A stretch of 64,000 bases of DNA from positions 124,001 through 188,000 of the forward strand of contig NZ_JIAV01000021.1 of the NCBI RefSeq assembly GCF_000620645.1, given 5' to 3'. The position numbers were made by a program, and so were the translations under genes. Source of the DNA: Nocardioides sp. URHA0032. Lineage in GTDB: Bacteria; Actinomycetota; Actinomycetes; Propionibacteriales; Nocardioidaceae. This document shows positions 33,223 to 41,528 of this stretch, one piece after another. Within the stretch, counting starts at the first letter, position 1, and every line of letters starts with the position of its first letter. The notes under the pieces were generated by a model. It did no database searches. It had not been told where the DNA came from and saw only the letters and a list, made by a program, of their open reading frames with translations.

Positions 33223-34854
33223 ATGTCAGGTCAGCGTGGATCGATCGTGCGGGTGCTGAAGAACCCCGCGCTGCGGCGGATCCAGCTCGCGTTCCTCGGC
33301 TCGACCCTGGGGGACTGGGCCTACGGGGTCGCCGTGACCGTGTGGGCCTACTCCGAGGGCGGCGCCGCGGCGGTCGGCGTCTACCTCGCGCTGCGGTTCG
33401 TGGTGGCCGCGGTCGCCGGGCCGCTCGGTGCGGCGCTGGCCGACAAGGTCGGCTCGCGCAAGCGCTACATGATGGCGAACGACGGCACCCGCGCCGTGCT
33501 CGTCGCGACCGCTGCGGTCGTCGTCGGGACGGACGGCCCGGCGGTGCTGGTCTTCGGGCTCGCGCTGCTGGCCGCCGGGGTCGGTGCGAGCTTCCGCGCG
33601 GCGCAGTCCGGTCTGGTCCCGAGGCTCGTCGACGACCCGGCCGAGCTGACCGCCACCAACGCCGTCACCTCCAACCTCGAGACGGTCGCGATGTTCAGCG
33701 GCCCGGCGATCGGCGCCCTGCTGCTCGCGGTGGTCGACGTGCAGGCGGTCTTCTGGCTCAACGCGCTCACCTTCGTCTGGTCGCTGTCGCTGGTCGCCGC
33801 CGTCCGCGTGCCGCCGGCTCTGGAGCCGGCACACGACGAGGACGAGCAGCAGGACGGGTTCCTGCGCGAGATCACCGCGGGCTTCGCCCAGCTCGGCCGC
33901 GACCGCGACCTCCGCACCGTGTCGCTCGTCGCCGCCTCCCAGGGCGTCATCTGGGGCTCCCTCACGGTGTTCATGGTGATCATCGCGGTCGAGACCCTGG
34001 ACGCCGGCGCGGCCGGGGTCGGCTACCTCAACACCGTCATGGGGCTCGGGACCGTCGCCGGGGGCCTGGCCGTGCTCGGCCTGGTCGGCCGGGGCCGCCT
34101 CGGCCGCGACATGGCGTACGGCGTGCTCGGCTGGGCCGTTCCGCTGCTGGTGATGGCGCTCTTCCCCAGCCCGGTCGTGGCAGTCGCGGCGCTCGCCGTG
34201 ATCGGCCTCTCCGACCCGTGGGTCAACCTCGGGCTCGACACCATCCCGCAGCGGGTCGCCCCGGCGCGGATCGTCTCCCGCGTGTTCGCCGCCGTCGACA
34301 GCGCGCTGATCGCCGCGATGGCGCTCGGCGCCGCGACCGCCCCACTGCTCGTGCACCTGCTCGGCCTCCGGGGAGCGATGGCCGCCCTGGGCCTGCTCGT
34401 CGTGGTGATCGCGGTGGCGAGCCTGCCGCGGATGCGTCGCCTCGACGCCCGTCTGGCCGAGCCCGAGCACACCGCCCTGCTGCGCGGGATCGACGTCTTC
34501 GCGCCGCTGCCGCCCGCCGCGGTCGAGTCGCTGGCCGGCAAGCTCCAGCCCACGCCGTACGCCGCCGGTGCAACGGTGATGGCGACCGGGGACCACGCCG
34601 ACGGCTTCTTCGTGATCCTGTCCGGCCGCGTCGAGGTGACCCGCGACGGCGCGCTGCTGCGCACCGAGGGCCCGGGGGAGTACGTCGGCGAGATCGGCCT
34701 GCTCCGCGACGTACCGCGGACCGCGACCGTCACCGCGACCGAGGACACGGTGCTGCTCCGCCTCGACCGCACCGACTTCCTCACCGCGGTCACCGGGACC
34801 CCGGCGGCGACCAGGGCGGCGGACGCCGTCGTCGCCGACCGCCTGGCTGTCTGA
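33223..34854 (+). CDS. MFS transporter fused to a C-terminal cyclic-nucleotide-binding domain
   Basis: This 543-residue fusion protein has residues 1-410 as a 12-helix major facilitator (GSTLGDWAYGVAVTVWAYS, PLGAALADKVGSRKRYM as the loop 2-3 motif). Residues 416-540 form a cNMP-binding domain (GIDVFAPLPPAAVESLAG, then GEYVGEIGLLRDVPRTATVTA). The Glu and Arg that contact the cyclic phosphate in CRP-type domains are present in GEIGLLRDVPRTA. The start at 33223 is fixed by GGAGG with seven bases of spacing. A class III cyclase gene follows after 26 bp, suggesting that cAMP gates or regulates transport. Confidence 0.88.
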   Translation: MSGQRGSIVRVLKNPALRRIQLAFLGSTLGDWAYGVAVTVWAYSEGGAAAVGVYLALRFVVAAVAGPLGAALADKVGSRKRYMMANDGTRAVLVATAAVVVGTDGPAVLVFGLALLAAGVGASFRAAQSGLVPRLVDDPAELTATNAVTSNLETVAMFSGPAIGALLLAVVDVQAVFWLNALTFVWSLSLVAAVRVPPALEPAHDEDEQQDGFLREITAGFAQLGRDRDLRTVSLVAASQGVIWGSLTVFMVIIAVETLDAGAAGVGYLNTVMGLGTVAGGLAVLGLVGRGRLGRDMAYGVLGWAVPLLVMALFPSPVVAVAALAVIGLSDPWVNLGLDTIPQRVAPARIVSRVFAAVDSALIAAMALGAATAPLLVHLLGLRGAMAALGLLVVVIAVASLPRMRRLDARLAEPEHTALLRGIDVFAPLPPAAVESLAGKLQPTPYAAGATVMATGDHADGFFVILSGRVEVTRDGALLRTEGPGEYVGEIGLLRDVPRTATVTATEDTVLLRLDRTDFLTAVTGTPAATRAADAVVADRLAV

Positions 34855-34880
34855 GGGAAAGAGCGGCGACGGTGCGCGGG

Positions 34881-37800
34881 ATGGGGCATCCTGTGGACGT
34901 GACGAGCTGCGGCAGCTGCGGCGCCTCGGGACAGCCGGCCGGGGCACGGTTCTGCTTCGCCTGCGGGGGGAGCCTGCAGGCCCCCGCCTGCCGCGCATGC
35001 CACGCGGAGGTCGTGCCGGGCGCCCGCTTCTGCAGCTCGTGCGGCACCGAGCAGGCCGCGGGCGGCCCGTCGCAGCCCGTCGCGTCGCGCCGGGTCACCA
35101 GCGTGCTGTTCGGCGACCTGGTCGGCTTCACCGCGCTGTCGGAGACCCGCGACCACGAGCAGGTGCGCGAGCTGCTGTCCCGGTACTTCGACGAGTGCCG
35201 CGCGATCGTCGCGCGGTACGGCGGGGTCCTCGAGAAGTTCATCGGCGACGCCGTGATGGCGGTCTGGGGAGTGCCGACCGCGCACGAGGACGACGCCGAG
35301 CGGGCGGTCCGCGCCGGGCTCGAGCTCACCAACACCATCGCCGCGATGGGCTCGGACGTCGGCATCCCCGACCTCGCCATGCGGGTCGGCATCGTCACCG
35401 GCGAGGTCGCCGTCACCATCGGCGCCGAGCAGCAGGGCATGGTCGCGGGCGACGCCGTGAACACCGCATCCCGCGTGCAGTCCGCCGCCGCGCCCGGCCA
35501 GGTCTGGGTCGACGAGACCACCCGGCTGCTCACGTCCTCGGCGATCACCTACGTCGACGTCGGCAGCCACCCCATGAAGGGCAAGGCGGACCCGGTCCCG
35601 CTCTGGGCGGTCCGGGCCGTCGTCGCCGCGGTCGGGGGCGCCCAGCGGGCCGACGGGCTCGAGGCGCCGCTGGTCGGCCGGGACCGCGAGATGCGCCTGG
35701 TCAAGGAGCTCTTCCACCGGGTCGAGGAGAACCACGTTCCGGCCCTCCTCGTCATCGAGGGCGAGGCGGGGGTCGGCAAGTCGCGCCTCGCCTGGGAGTT
35801 CGAGAAGTACATCGACGGCCTCAGCGCCGACGTCCGCTGGCACACCGGCCGCTGCCTGTCGTACGGCGAGGGCGTGGCGTTCTACGCGCTCGCGGAGGCG
35901 ATCCGCACCCGGCTCCAGATCCTCGACGAGGACGACGGCGGCGGGCTCGAGCGGCTGGTCCCGGACCCGGACGAGCGGGCCTGGCTGGAGCCGCGGATCG
36001 CCGCGCTGCTCGGCGTCGGCGCGGTCGGGTCCTTCCAGCGCGAGGACCTCTTCGCGGCGTGGACGACGTTCCTCGAGCGGGTCAGCGGTGGCGGGATCCC
36101 GGTGGCGCTGGTCATCGACGACGCGCAGTACGCCGACGACGGAATGCTCCGCTTCGTCGAGCACCTGCTGGCCGCCGCGACGTTCCCCTGCTTCGTCGCG
36201 CTCCTCACCCGACCGGGCCTGCTCGAGGCGAACCCGGCACTGGCGACCAACCGCCGCTCGACGGTCGTGCACCTGGAGCCGCTCGCCGAGCGGGAGATGG
36301 GCCACCTGCTCGACGGCCTGGTCGCCGGCCTCGACGACGGCGTCCGCGACGCGCTCGTGCGCCGCGCCGAGGGGATGCCGCTGTTCGCGGTCGAGACGGT
36401 GCGCTCCCTGATCGACCGGGACCTCGTCGTACCCCGCGGTGGCCAGTACGTCCTCGCCGGCGAGGGCCCGCTCGACCTCGACGCGGTCGGCGCGCCCGCG
36501 TCCCTGCAGGCGCTCATCGCCGCACGCCTCGACCAGCTCTCGCCCGAGCAGCGCCGGGTGCTCGACCGGGCCAGCATCGTCGGCCGGCCGTTCCCGCACG
36601 GCCTGATCGCCGCGCTCTGCCCGGAGGTCACCGACCTGGACCGGGTGCTCGGGTCGCTGGTGCGCCTCCAGCTGCTCCGCCAGGAGACCGGCCGGTTCAA
36701 CAGCGACGCGGGGCTCTACCAGTTCGTCCAGGTCGCGGTCCGCCAGGTGGCGTACGGCACCCTGTCGCGCCGCGACCGCAAGGCCGGCCACCACGCGGTC
36801 GTCGAGCTGCTCGACGACGAGAGCGCCGCGATCGCCGCGCAGCACCACCTCGAGGCGATCGACGCCGTCCCGGAGGACCCGGACGTCGCGGACCTGACCG
36901 AGCGCGCGATCGCCCTGCTCGGCAGCGCCGCCGCGCGGGCCCGGGCGCTCGGCGCACCGGGCGAGGCGGCCGGCCACCTCCGCGTGGCCCTCGGCCGGAC
37001 GACCGATCCTCGGGAGCGGGCCGTGCTCCAGCTCGAGCTCGCCCGGGCGCTCAGCGACACCGAGGACCAGGCGGCCGCGGTCGAGCACGCGGATGCGGCA
37101 CGTGCGGCGTTCGACGCGATGGGCGACGAGCTCAGCGCCGCCGACGCGGTCAGCGTGCTGGCGAGCGCGCTCGCGCGGGACCGGCTGGAGCTCGCGGAGT
37201 CCCTCGCGATGGCCCAGGAGCGGTTCGACGCCCTTCGTGACCGCGACGACGCCGTCGCGGTCCTCCTCCCGCTCGCGCAGACCATCACCCAGATCAAGCT
37301 GCGCACCCAGGCCCGCTTCGGCGAGCACGCGACCGACCACGTGCGGCTCGCCGAGCAGTACGGCGACGAGTCCCGGATCGCCGACGCCTACGTCGGCCTC
37401 GCCCTCCACCACATGATCACCGGCACCCGTGGTCTCGGCCGGGTGCTGTTCACCGCCGCCGCCGAGCTCGCCCGGCGCAACCACCAGCTGGTCACGCTGA
37501 CGCGCAGCCTCATCAACCTCAACGTGTCCTGGGTCTCCGACGACGCCGCCCGGGCCCGGGCGTACGGGCTCGAGGCGGTCGAGGTGGGTCGCCAGGCCGG
37601 CGCGATCATCGCCGTCTCCAGTGCCTCCTCGAACCTCGCGCTCGCCAGCCTGCTGACCGGCGACTGGGACGAGGCGCTGGCCACCGCCGAGGACGCCGTC
37701 GCCGACCAGCCCCTGGCCGAGCTGGTCCGCGCCCGCGTCGCGCTCGCCCGCGGCACGGAGTGGCGGATCCCGCCGGAGCTGGCCGATCCGGCGTACGGCG

Positions 37801-38318
37801 GCGACGACCTGTCGCTGCGCTGCTTCGCCGAGCTGCTCCGGGCGCTGGACGCCCACCGCGCGGGTCGCCCGGCCGGGCGGCTCGCCCTCCAGGCGGTCGG
37901 GACGACGTACGCCGTCGCCGGGCTGTACGACGACTTCACGCTCATCTGGCTGGTGGCGACCGAGCTCGCGTGGGCCGACGGTGATCGCGAGGCGTTGGCC
38001 GGGATGCAGGCGATGGTGGACGCCCATCGGGGCGGCGCGATCCCGGTCGGCGTCCGCGCCCAGCGCGCCCGCATCGCCGGCCTGCTCGCGGCCGGCGCCG
38101 GTGACGACGAGGCCGCCGAGGCCCACCTGCGCGAGGCACTCGCGCACGCCCAGCAGTGGCACTCGGAGCCGACCGCGGCACTGTGCAGCGCGGACCTGGC
38201 GGCGGTGCTCCAGCGGGAGGGTCGTGCCGACGAGGCGGCGGAGCTGGCGGGCCAGGCGCAGGCGAGCTTCGAGCGGCTGGGAGCCGACCGCTGGGCGACC
38301 GACCAGGTCTCAGCCTGA
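34881..38318 (+). CDS. Zinc-ribbon / class III adenylyl cyclase / AAA ATPase / TPR signalling protein
   Basis: This 1145-residue multidomain protein (counted from the ATG) has two zinc ribbons (CGSCGASG..CFACG and CRACHAE..CSSCG, residues 10-54) and a class III nucleotide cyclase domain (72-245). Metal-binding Asp79 is in FGDLVGF and Asp123 in FIGDAVMAVWG. Lys119 and Asp191 are at the adenine-specifying positions, and Asn194 and Arg198 are in NTASR, so it should be an active adenylyl cyclase. A P-loop ATPase follows (GEAGVGKSR, 294-302), then about 550 residues of TPR-like helices. GTG codons at 34872, 34893 and 34899 are alternative starts. It lies between the MFS-cNMP gene and a Crp-type regulator. 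Confidence 0.9.
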   Translation: MGHPVDVTSCGSCGASGQPAGARFCFACGGSLQAPACRACHAEVVPGARFCSSCGTEQAAGGPSQPVASRRVTSVLFGDLVGFTALSETRDHEQVRELLSRYFDECRAIVARYGGVLEKFIGDAVMAVWGVPTAHEDDAERAVRAGLELTNTIAAMGSDVGIPDLAMRVGIVTGEVAVTIGAEQQGMVAGDAVNTASRVQSAAAPGQVWVDETTRLLTSSAITYVDVGSHPMKGKADPVPLWAVRAVVAAVGGAQRADGLEAPLVGRDREMRLVKELFHRVEENHVPALLVIEGEAGVGKSRLAWEFEKYIDGLSADVRWHTGRCLSYGEGVAFYALAEAIRTRLQILDEDDGGGLERLVPDPDERAWLEPRIAALLGVGAVGSFQREDLFAAWTTFLERVSGGGIPVALVIDDAQYADDGMLRFVEHLLAAATFPCFVALLTRPGLLEANPALATNRRSTVVHLEPLAEREMGHLLDGLVAGLDDGVRDALVRRAEGMPLFAVETVRSLIDRDLVVPRGGQYVLAGEGPLDLDAVGAPASLQALIAARLDQLSPEQRRVLDRASIVGRPFPHGLIAALCPEVTDLDRVLGSLVRLQLLRQETGRFNSDAGLYQFVQVAVRQVAYGTLSRRDRKAGHHAVVELLDDESAAIAAQHHLEAIDAVPEDPDVADLTERAIALLGSAAARARALGAPGEAAGHLRVALGRTTDPRERAVLQLELARALSDTEDQAAAVEHADAARAAFDAMGDELSAADAVSVLASALARDRLELAESLAMAQERFDALRDRDDAVAVLLPLAQTITQIKLRTQARFGEHATDHVRLAEQYGDESRIADAYVGLALHHMITGTRGLGRVLFTAAAELARRNHQLVTLTRSLINLNVSWVSDDAARARAYGLEAVEVGRQAGAIIAVSSASSNLALASLLTGDWDEALATAEDAVADQPLAELVRARVALARGTEWRIPPELADPAYGGDDLSLRCFAELLRALDAHRAGRPAGRLALQAVGTTYAVAGLYDDFTLIWLVATELAWADGDREALAGMQAMVDAHRGGAIPVGVRAQRARIAGLLAAGAGDDEAAEAHLREALAHAQQWHSEPTAALCSADLAAVLQREGRADEAAELAGQAQASFERLGADRWATDQVSA

Positions 38319-38969
38319 GCGGTCCTCCAGCCAGCCGCGGTCCAGCACGACCACCCGGCCGCGACCGAGCTCCACCACGCCCTGCGCGACGAGCCTCTGC
38401 AGCACCTGGTTGACGCTGGGGCGGGTCCCGCCGACGAGCTCGGCGAGGTGCTCCTGGGTCAGCGGGACGACCACCGGCCCCGGCCGGCCGTCGCCGTACA
38501 TCCCGGCGAGCTCGGCAAGTCTCCGGTGCACCCGCCGGTCGAGGCCGTCGTACATCGCCTCCAGCAGCCGCGCCGACAGCTCCTCGACCCGCCGGGCCAT
38601 CAGGAACAGCAGCAGCTGGTTCGCAGCCGGGTGGCGCCGGCGCAGGTCGCGGAACTCGGCTGCCGACAGGGACAGGGTCTCCGCGTCCTCCAGCGCCACG
38701 ATCGTCGCCGAGCGCACCGGCGGGCTGCCCTCGAGCAGCGACAGCTCGCCGAAGTAGTCGCCGGGCCCGAGCAGGTTGAGGGTCGCGTTCTCGCCGTCAC
38801 TGGTGGATACCCGGACCGCGAGCCGCCCCGACGACACCAGGTGCAGGCTGTCCGACGGGTCGCCCTCGTGCACCAGCACGTCCCCGCGTCCGTAGCTGCG
38901 CCGGCGCGCCGCGGACAGCACGCGCCGGCGTTCGTCCTCGTCGAGCGAGGCGAGCAGCGACCACTCCAC
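38310..38969 (-). CDS. Crp/Fnr family transcriptional regulator
   Basis: This regulator of about 219 residues has an N-terminal cNMP-binding domain (RGDVLVHEGDPSDSLHLVSSGRLAV, GDYFGELSLLEGSPPVRSATI with the Glu and Arg expected to bind cAMP), a dimer helix, and a C-terminal winged helix LTQEHLAELVGGTRPSVNQVLQRL (recognition helix TRPSVNQVL). No Cys cluster of FNR type is seen. The start is GTG at 38969; a TTG at 38981 is possible. Its 3' end overlaps the convergent cyclase by nine bases. A palindromic operator lies about 20 bases upstream, which suggests autoregulation and a leaderless or very short leader. Confidence 0.9.
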   Translation of the reverse strand: MEWSLLASLDEDERRRVLSAARRRSYGRGDVLVHEGDPSDSLHLVSSGRLAVRVSTSDGENATLNLLGPGDYFGELSLLEGSPPVRSATIVALEDAETLSLSAAEFRDLRRRHPAANQLLLFLMARRVEELSARLLEAMYDGLDRRVHRRLAELAGMYGDGRPGPVVVPLTQEHLAELVGGTRPSVNQVLQRLVAQGVVELGRGRVVVLDRGWLEDRSG

Positions 38970-38987
38970 GGAAACAGTCAACCGCAG

Positions 38988-39003
38988 TGTCAGCGACCGA
39001 ACA
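38988..39003. promoter_or_regulatory. Crp/Fnr-type operator (copy 2), between the Crp gene and an 18-codon ORF
   Basis: TGTCAGCGACCGAACA differs from the copy at 33129 by one base and shares the following GAACGAC. It lies in the divergent region between the Crp/Fnr gene (minus) and a small plus-strand ORF at 39090. Confidence 0.65.
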
Positions 39004-39038
39004 GAACGACCGGCCGGACCGGAGCAGAGTCGTCCTCA

Positions 39039-39066
39039 CCAGACACCGCGAGACCAGACACCGCGA
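39039..39066 (+). repeat. 13-bp direct repeat CCAGACACCGCGA, two copies
   Basis: The copies start at 39039 and 39054, a 15-bp period, between the Crp-type operator and the small ORF. They could be a regulator site in tandem or a slippage product. Confidence 0.6.
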
Positions 39067-39089
39067 TCCGACCGGGAGGAGTGAGGGAC

Positions 39090-39146
39090 ATGACGACCAC
39101 GACGACCTGTGTGCAGCCGCGACGCGACCTCGACATCGAGCGCTGA
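39090..39146 (+). CDS. 18-residue small ORF, possible regulated peptide
   Basis: The ORF encodes MTTTTTCVQPRRDLDIER and then TGA. It has an excellent ribosome-binding site (GGGAGGAG, about nine bases upstream) and lies downstream of the Crp-type operator. No plus-strand gene follows; the next gene is convergent and begins six bases later in the 3' to 5' sense. It could be a leader-like peptide or a small functional peptide. The strong SD is the main evidence for translation. Confidence 0.45.
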   Translation: MTTTTTCVQPRRDLDIER

Positions 39147-39152
39147 TCCAGC

Positions 39153-40001
39153 TCAGCTCGTGACGAAGTCGATGAGCTCCTCGACCCGGCCCAGCAGGGC
39201 CGGGTCGAGGTCGTGGTACGACGAGACCCTGCTCAGGATGTGCTTCCAGGCGCGGGCGGTGTCGGCCTGGTCGCGGTGTGGCCAGCCGAGCTGCTGGCAG
39301 ACGCCCTTCTTCCACTCCACGTTCCGCGGCACGTCCGGCCACTTCTGCAGGCCGAGGCGCTCCGGCTTGACCGCGGCCCAGATGTCGATGAACGGATGGC
39401 CGACGATCAGCACGTGCTTGCCCACCGGCGACCGCGCGATGCCCTGCGCGATCCGGCTCTCCTTCGAGCCGGCGACCAGGTGGTCGACCAGGACGCCCAC
39501 TCTGCGATCGGGTCCCGGCCGGAAGTCGCGGAGGTGGTCGGCCAGGTCGTCGACCCCGCCGAGGTACTCGACCACGACGCCCTCGACGCGGAGGTCGTCG
39601 CCCCAGACCTTCTCGACCAGCTCGGCGTCGTGCCGGCCCTCGACGAAGATCCGGCTGGCCCGGGCGACCCGGGCCTTCGCGTCGTGGACGGCGACCGAGC
39701 CGGACGCCGTCCGCGTGGGCCGCGCGGGCGCCGCCGCGCGCACCGGAGCCGTGAGGATCACCGGCTTGCCCTCGAGCAGGAACCCCGGGCCGAGTGGGAA
39801 GGTGCGCCGGCGGTTGCGCCGGTCCTCGAGCGTCAGGGTGTGCAGGTCGCGGTCGACCGCGACGATCTCACCGCAGAAGTCGGTGGTGACCTCCTCGACG
39901 ACGGCGCCGATCCGGGCGGGCGCCTCGACGGCGCGGCCGCGCCTGGGCGCGCGCCAGTCGGTGGAGAGGACGTCGCTGGCGTACCGGTCCGGTGGAGTCA
40001 T
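39153..40001 (-). CDS. DUF3097 family protein
   Basis: This 282-residue protein belongs to an actinobacterial family of unknown function. The recognisable landmarks are the N-terminal SDVLSTDWRAPRRG, FVEGRHDAELVEKVWGDDLRVEGVVVEYLGG (a Toprim-like acidic/strand arrangement with EGxxD), VGVLVDHLVAGSKESRIAQ (a DxxxxxSKE element) and the C-terminal WKKGVCQQLGWPHRDQADTARAWKHIL. The EG..D and LVDH..GSKE features recall Toprim domains such as those in RNase M5, so a nucleic-acid role is possible but unproven. Confidence 0.85.
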   Translation of the reverse strand: MTPPDRYASDVLSTDWRAPRRGRAVEAPARIGAVVEEVTTDFCGEIVAVDRDLHTLTLEDRRNRRRTFPLGPGFLLEGKPVILTAPVRAAAPARPTRTASGSVAVHDAKARVARASRIFVEGRHDAELVEKVWGDDLRVEGVVVEYLGGVDDLADHLRDFRPGPDRRVGVLVDHLVAGSKESRIAQGIARSPVGKHVLIVGHPFIDIWAAVKPERLGLQKWPDVPRNVEWKKGVCQQLGWPHRDQADTARAWKHILSRVSSYHDLDPALLGRVEELIDFVTS

Positions 40002-40049
40002 CCCACGACCGTAGATCTCGCCACCGACAGCGGCCCGGAGGCCACGCCG

Positions 40050-40247
40050 TCAGTCGTCCTCGTCACCCTCGCGGTCGCCGTCGTCGTCGGTGGAGCCCTC
40101 CGGCGTCTTGCCGCCCCGCACGTCCAGCTCCTCCGGCGACTTGGCGTCGTCGTCCAGCGGCTGGGCGAGCGGGTTGTCGTCGGTGGGCTGGAGGTCCTCG
40201 GGCAGGTCCTCGTCCTCGATCCCGACGTGGTCGTTGGTCTCGCTCAT
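40050..40247 (-). CDS. Small acidic protein, 65 aa
   Basis: This gene encodes a highly acidic, probably disordered 65-residue protein (MSETNDHVGIEDEDLPEDLQ at the start, ending DDDGDREGDEDD). It has no hydrophobic segment or known motif. It lies upstream of the DUF3097 gene on the same strand and ends 48 bp after that gene's start. The composition differs from neighbouring genes. I do not recognise a function. Confidence 0.65.
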   Translation of the reverse strand: MSETNDHVGIEDEDLPEDLQPTDDNPLAQPLDDDAKSPEELDVRGGKTPEGSTDDDGDREGDEDD

Positions 40248-40339
40248 GCGAGTGTCGTACCCGCTCAGCTGAACGGCAACCGCATCCGGCTGCTGCGTCC
40301 CGGCCCTCGCGGGCTCGGGCCGGGGCAGCCGTCCCCGGT

Positions 40340-40383
40340 GGTCGAGTAGCCGTCGCGAGGGACGAGCGGCGGCGTATCGAGAC
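40340..40383 (-). repeat. Inverted copy of the GGTCTCGATACG...CTACTCGACC intergenic repeat
   Basis: GGTCGAGTAGCC (40340-40351) and GGCGTATCGAGACC (40370-40383) are the exact complements of the end blocks of the direct copies at 40400 and 40498. The internal spacer is shorter here (18 against 27 bases). Confidence 0.7.
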
Positions 40384-40392
40384 CCCCGCCGG

Positions 40393-40596
40393 GCAGCTCG
40401 GTCTCGATACGCCGGTCGCGAGCTCGTTCCTCGCTCGCGCGGCTACTCGACCTGGCTGCTGCCCCCCAGCCCTCGCAGGCTCGGGCTGGGGCAGCTCGGT
40501 CTCGATACGCCGGTCGCGAGCTCGTTCCTCGCTCGCGCGGCTACTCGACCTGGCTGCTGCCTCCCAGCCCTCGCAGGCTCGGGCTGGGGCAGCTCA
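40393..40596 (+). repeat. Tandem 98-bp repeat, two copies plus a partial third
   Basis: Unit 1 is 40393-40490 and unit 2 is 40491-40588, with a single C/T difference seen. GCAGCTC starts a third unit at 40589. Each unit contains GGTCTCGATACGCC, an inner CGCGAGCTCG palindrome, GGCTACTCGACC and a CCAGCC..GGCTGG stem. The intergenic interval 40248-40593 holds only these repeats and no gene. They may also terminate the metallo-hydrolase transcript. Confidence 0.85.
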
Positions 40597-41385
40597 GATC
40601 AGCGGCAACCGCTTCTGGCTGCGCGGCAGCTGCTCGTAGCCGCGGCGGACGGCCTCGCCCAGTCGCTCCCGCGGCCACGGCCACTCACCGGTCTCGACCG
40701 CCTGGTCGAGCGGCACGCCGCGGCCGGCGAGGTCACGGATCGTCTCCGCGATGATCCCGATCTGGTTGCGCTGCTCCTCGACGAAGTCGCGGTCGACCGG
40801 CGCACCGTGGCCGGGCACGACCAGCGAGGCCGAGGTCGTCAGCGCCAGCACCACGTCGAGGCTGAGCGGCCAGTCCATCGGCCACGAGTCGTCGCCGAAC
40901 GACGGGGTCGCGGACTCCTCGACCAGGTCCCCGGCGAGCAGCACGTCGACGTCCGGCACGCGCAGCACGAGGTCGCCGCCGGTGTGTCCCTTCCCGGGGT
41001 GCACGAGCTCGACCATCCGGTCGCCGAGGTCGAGCGCGAGCGCGCTGGAGAACGTCCGGTCAGGCAGGACCACGACGTCCGCGTCTCCCCACCGCGCCAG
41101 CTCCTCGGCCGCCGTCTCGTGGGCGATGATCGGCAGCTCGCCGTAGGCGGTCCGGAAGGTGCGGTTGCCGTAGGAGTGGTCGAAGTGCCAGTGGGTGTTG
41201 ATGATCCCGGTCACCTCGCCGGCGCCGAGGCGGCGTACGTCGTCGACCACCTCGCGCGCGTGCGCGTCGGAGCCATGGGTGTCGACGACCAGGAGGCCGT
41301 CGGACCCTCCGACGAGGGTGACGTTGACGTCCCACTGCGGATAGCGCGCGACCCAGACGCGGTCGGCGACGTCGGTGAACGGCAC
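40594..41385 (-). CDS. MBL-fold metallo-hydrolase
   Basis: This 263-residue metallo-beta-lactamase-fold hydrolase has the zinc motif [12 protein letters not shown] (HxHxDH), a second ligand His in [13 protein letters not shown], the bridging Asp in [10 protein letters not shown], and the last His in [10 protein letters not shown]. The dinuclear zinc site is therefore complete. The family covers lactamases, lactonases, thioesterases and others, and the substrate is unknown. The start is a GTG ([12 protein letters not shown]). A TAGGGT hexamer just upstream may give a leaderless transcript. It is divergent from hrcA. Confidence 0.87.
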   Translation of the reverse strand: MPFTDVADRVWVARYPQWDVNVTLVGGSDGLLVVDTHGSDAHAREVVDDVRRLGAGEVTGIINTHWHFDHSYGNRTFRTAYGELPIIAHETAAEELARWGDADVVVLPDRTFSSALALDLGDRMVELVHPGKGHTGGDLVLRVPDVDVLLAGDLVEESATPSFGDDSWPMDWPLSLDVVLALTTSASLVVPGHGAPVDRDFVEEQRNQIGIIAETIRDLAGRGVPLDQAVETGEWPWPRERLGEAVRRGYEQLPRSQKRLPLI

Positions 41386-41477
41386 CGGCCCACCCTAGGC
41401 CGTACAGCCCCCGCACAGCCGCCGGCGTCCTCCCCGCCGGCCTTCCGAGAGCCCGCCGGTCCGGCCGCCTTGTAGGC

Positions 41478-41504
41478 TTGGCACTCAGGACATTCGAGTG
41501 CCAG
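41478..41504 (+). promoter_or_regulatory. CIRCE element (HrcA operator)
   Basis: TTGGCACTC, nine bases, GAGTGCCAG. This matches the CIRCE consensus TTAGCACTC-N9-GAGTGCTAA with one compensated change in each arm plus one further mismatch. A TAGGCT -10 (41473-41478) places the transcription start inside it. HrcA binding here would repress hrcA-dnaJ until heat shock. Confidence 0.92.
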
Positions 41505-41528
41505 TCACCAGGCGGGAGGAGGCCGACC

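Noticed and set aside
34023..38162. A 1379-codon open frame on the minus strand opposite the cyclase
   Set aside because: It is an antisense shadow of the MFS-cNMP and cyclase genes with Arg/Glu/Val-rich composition and no start signal.
33171..38318. An apparent 1715-codon MFS-cyclase fusion
   Set aside because: The frame upstream of about 34872 is out of phase with the MFS gene and encodes random Arg/Gly-rich sequence. The two genes are in different frames and separated by 26 bp.
40248..40596. A CRISPR array
   Set aside because: The repeat units are 98 bp, directly abutting and without variable spacers, so this is a tandem duplication and not a CRISPR array.
41478..41528. N-terminal extension of HrcA from the TTG at 41478
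   Set aside because: It begins in the CIRCE element and upstream of the ribosome-binding site; the ATG at 41529 is the better start.
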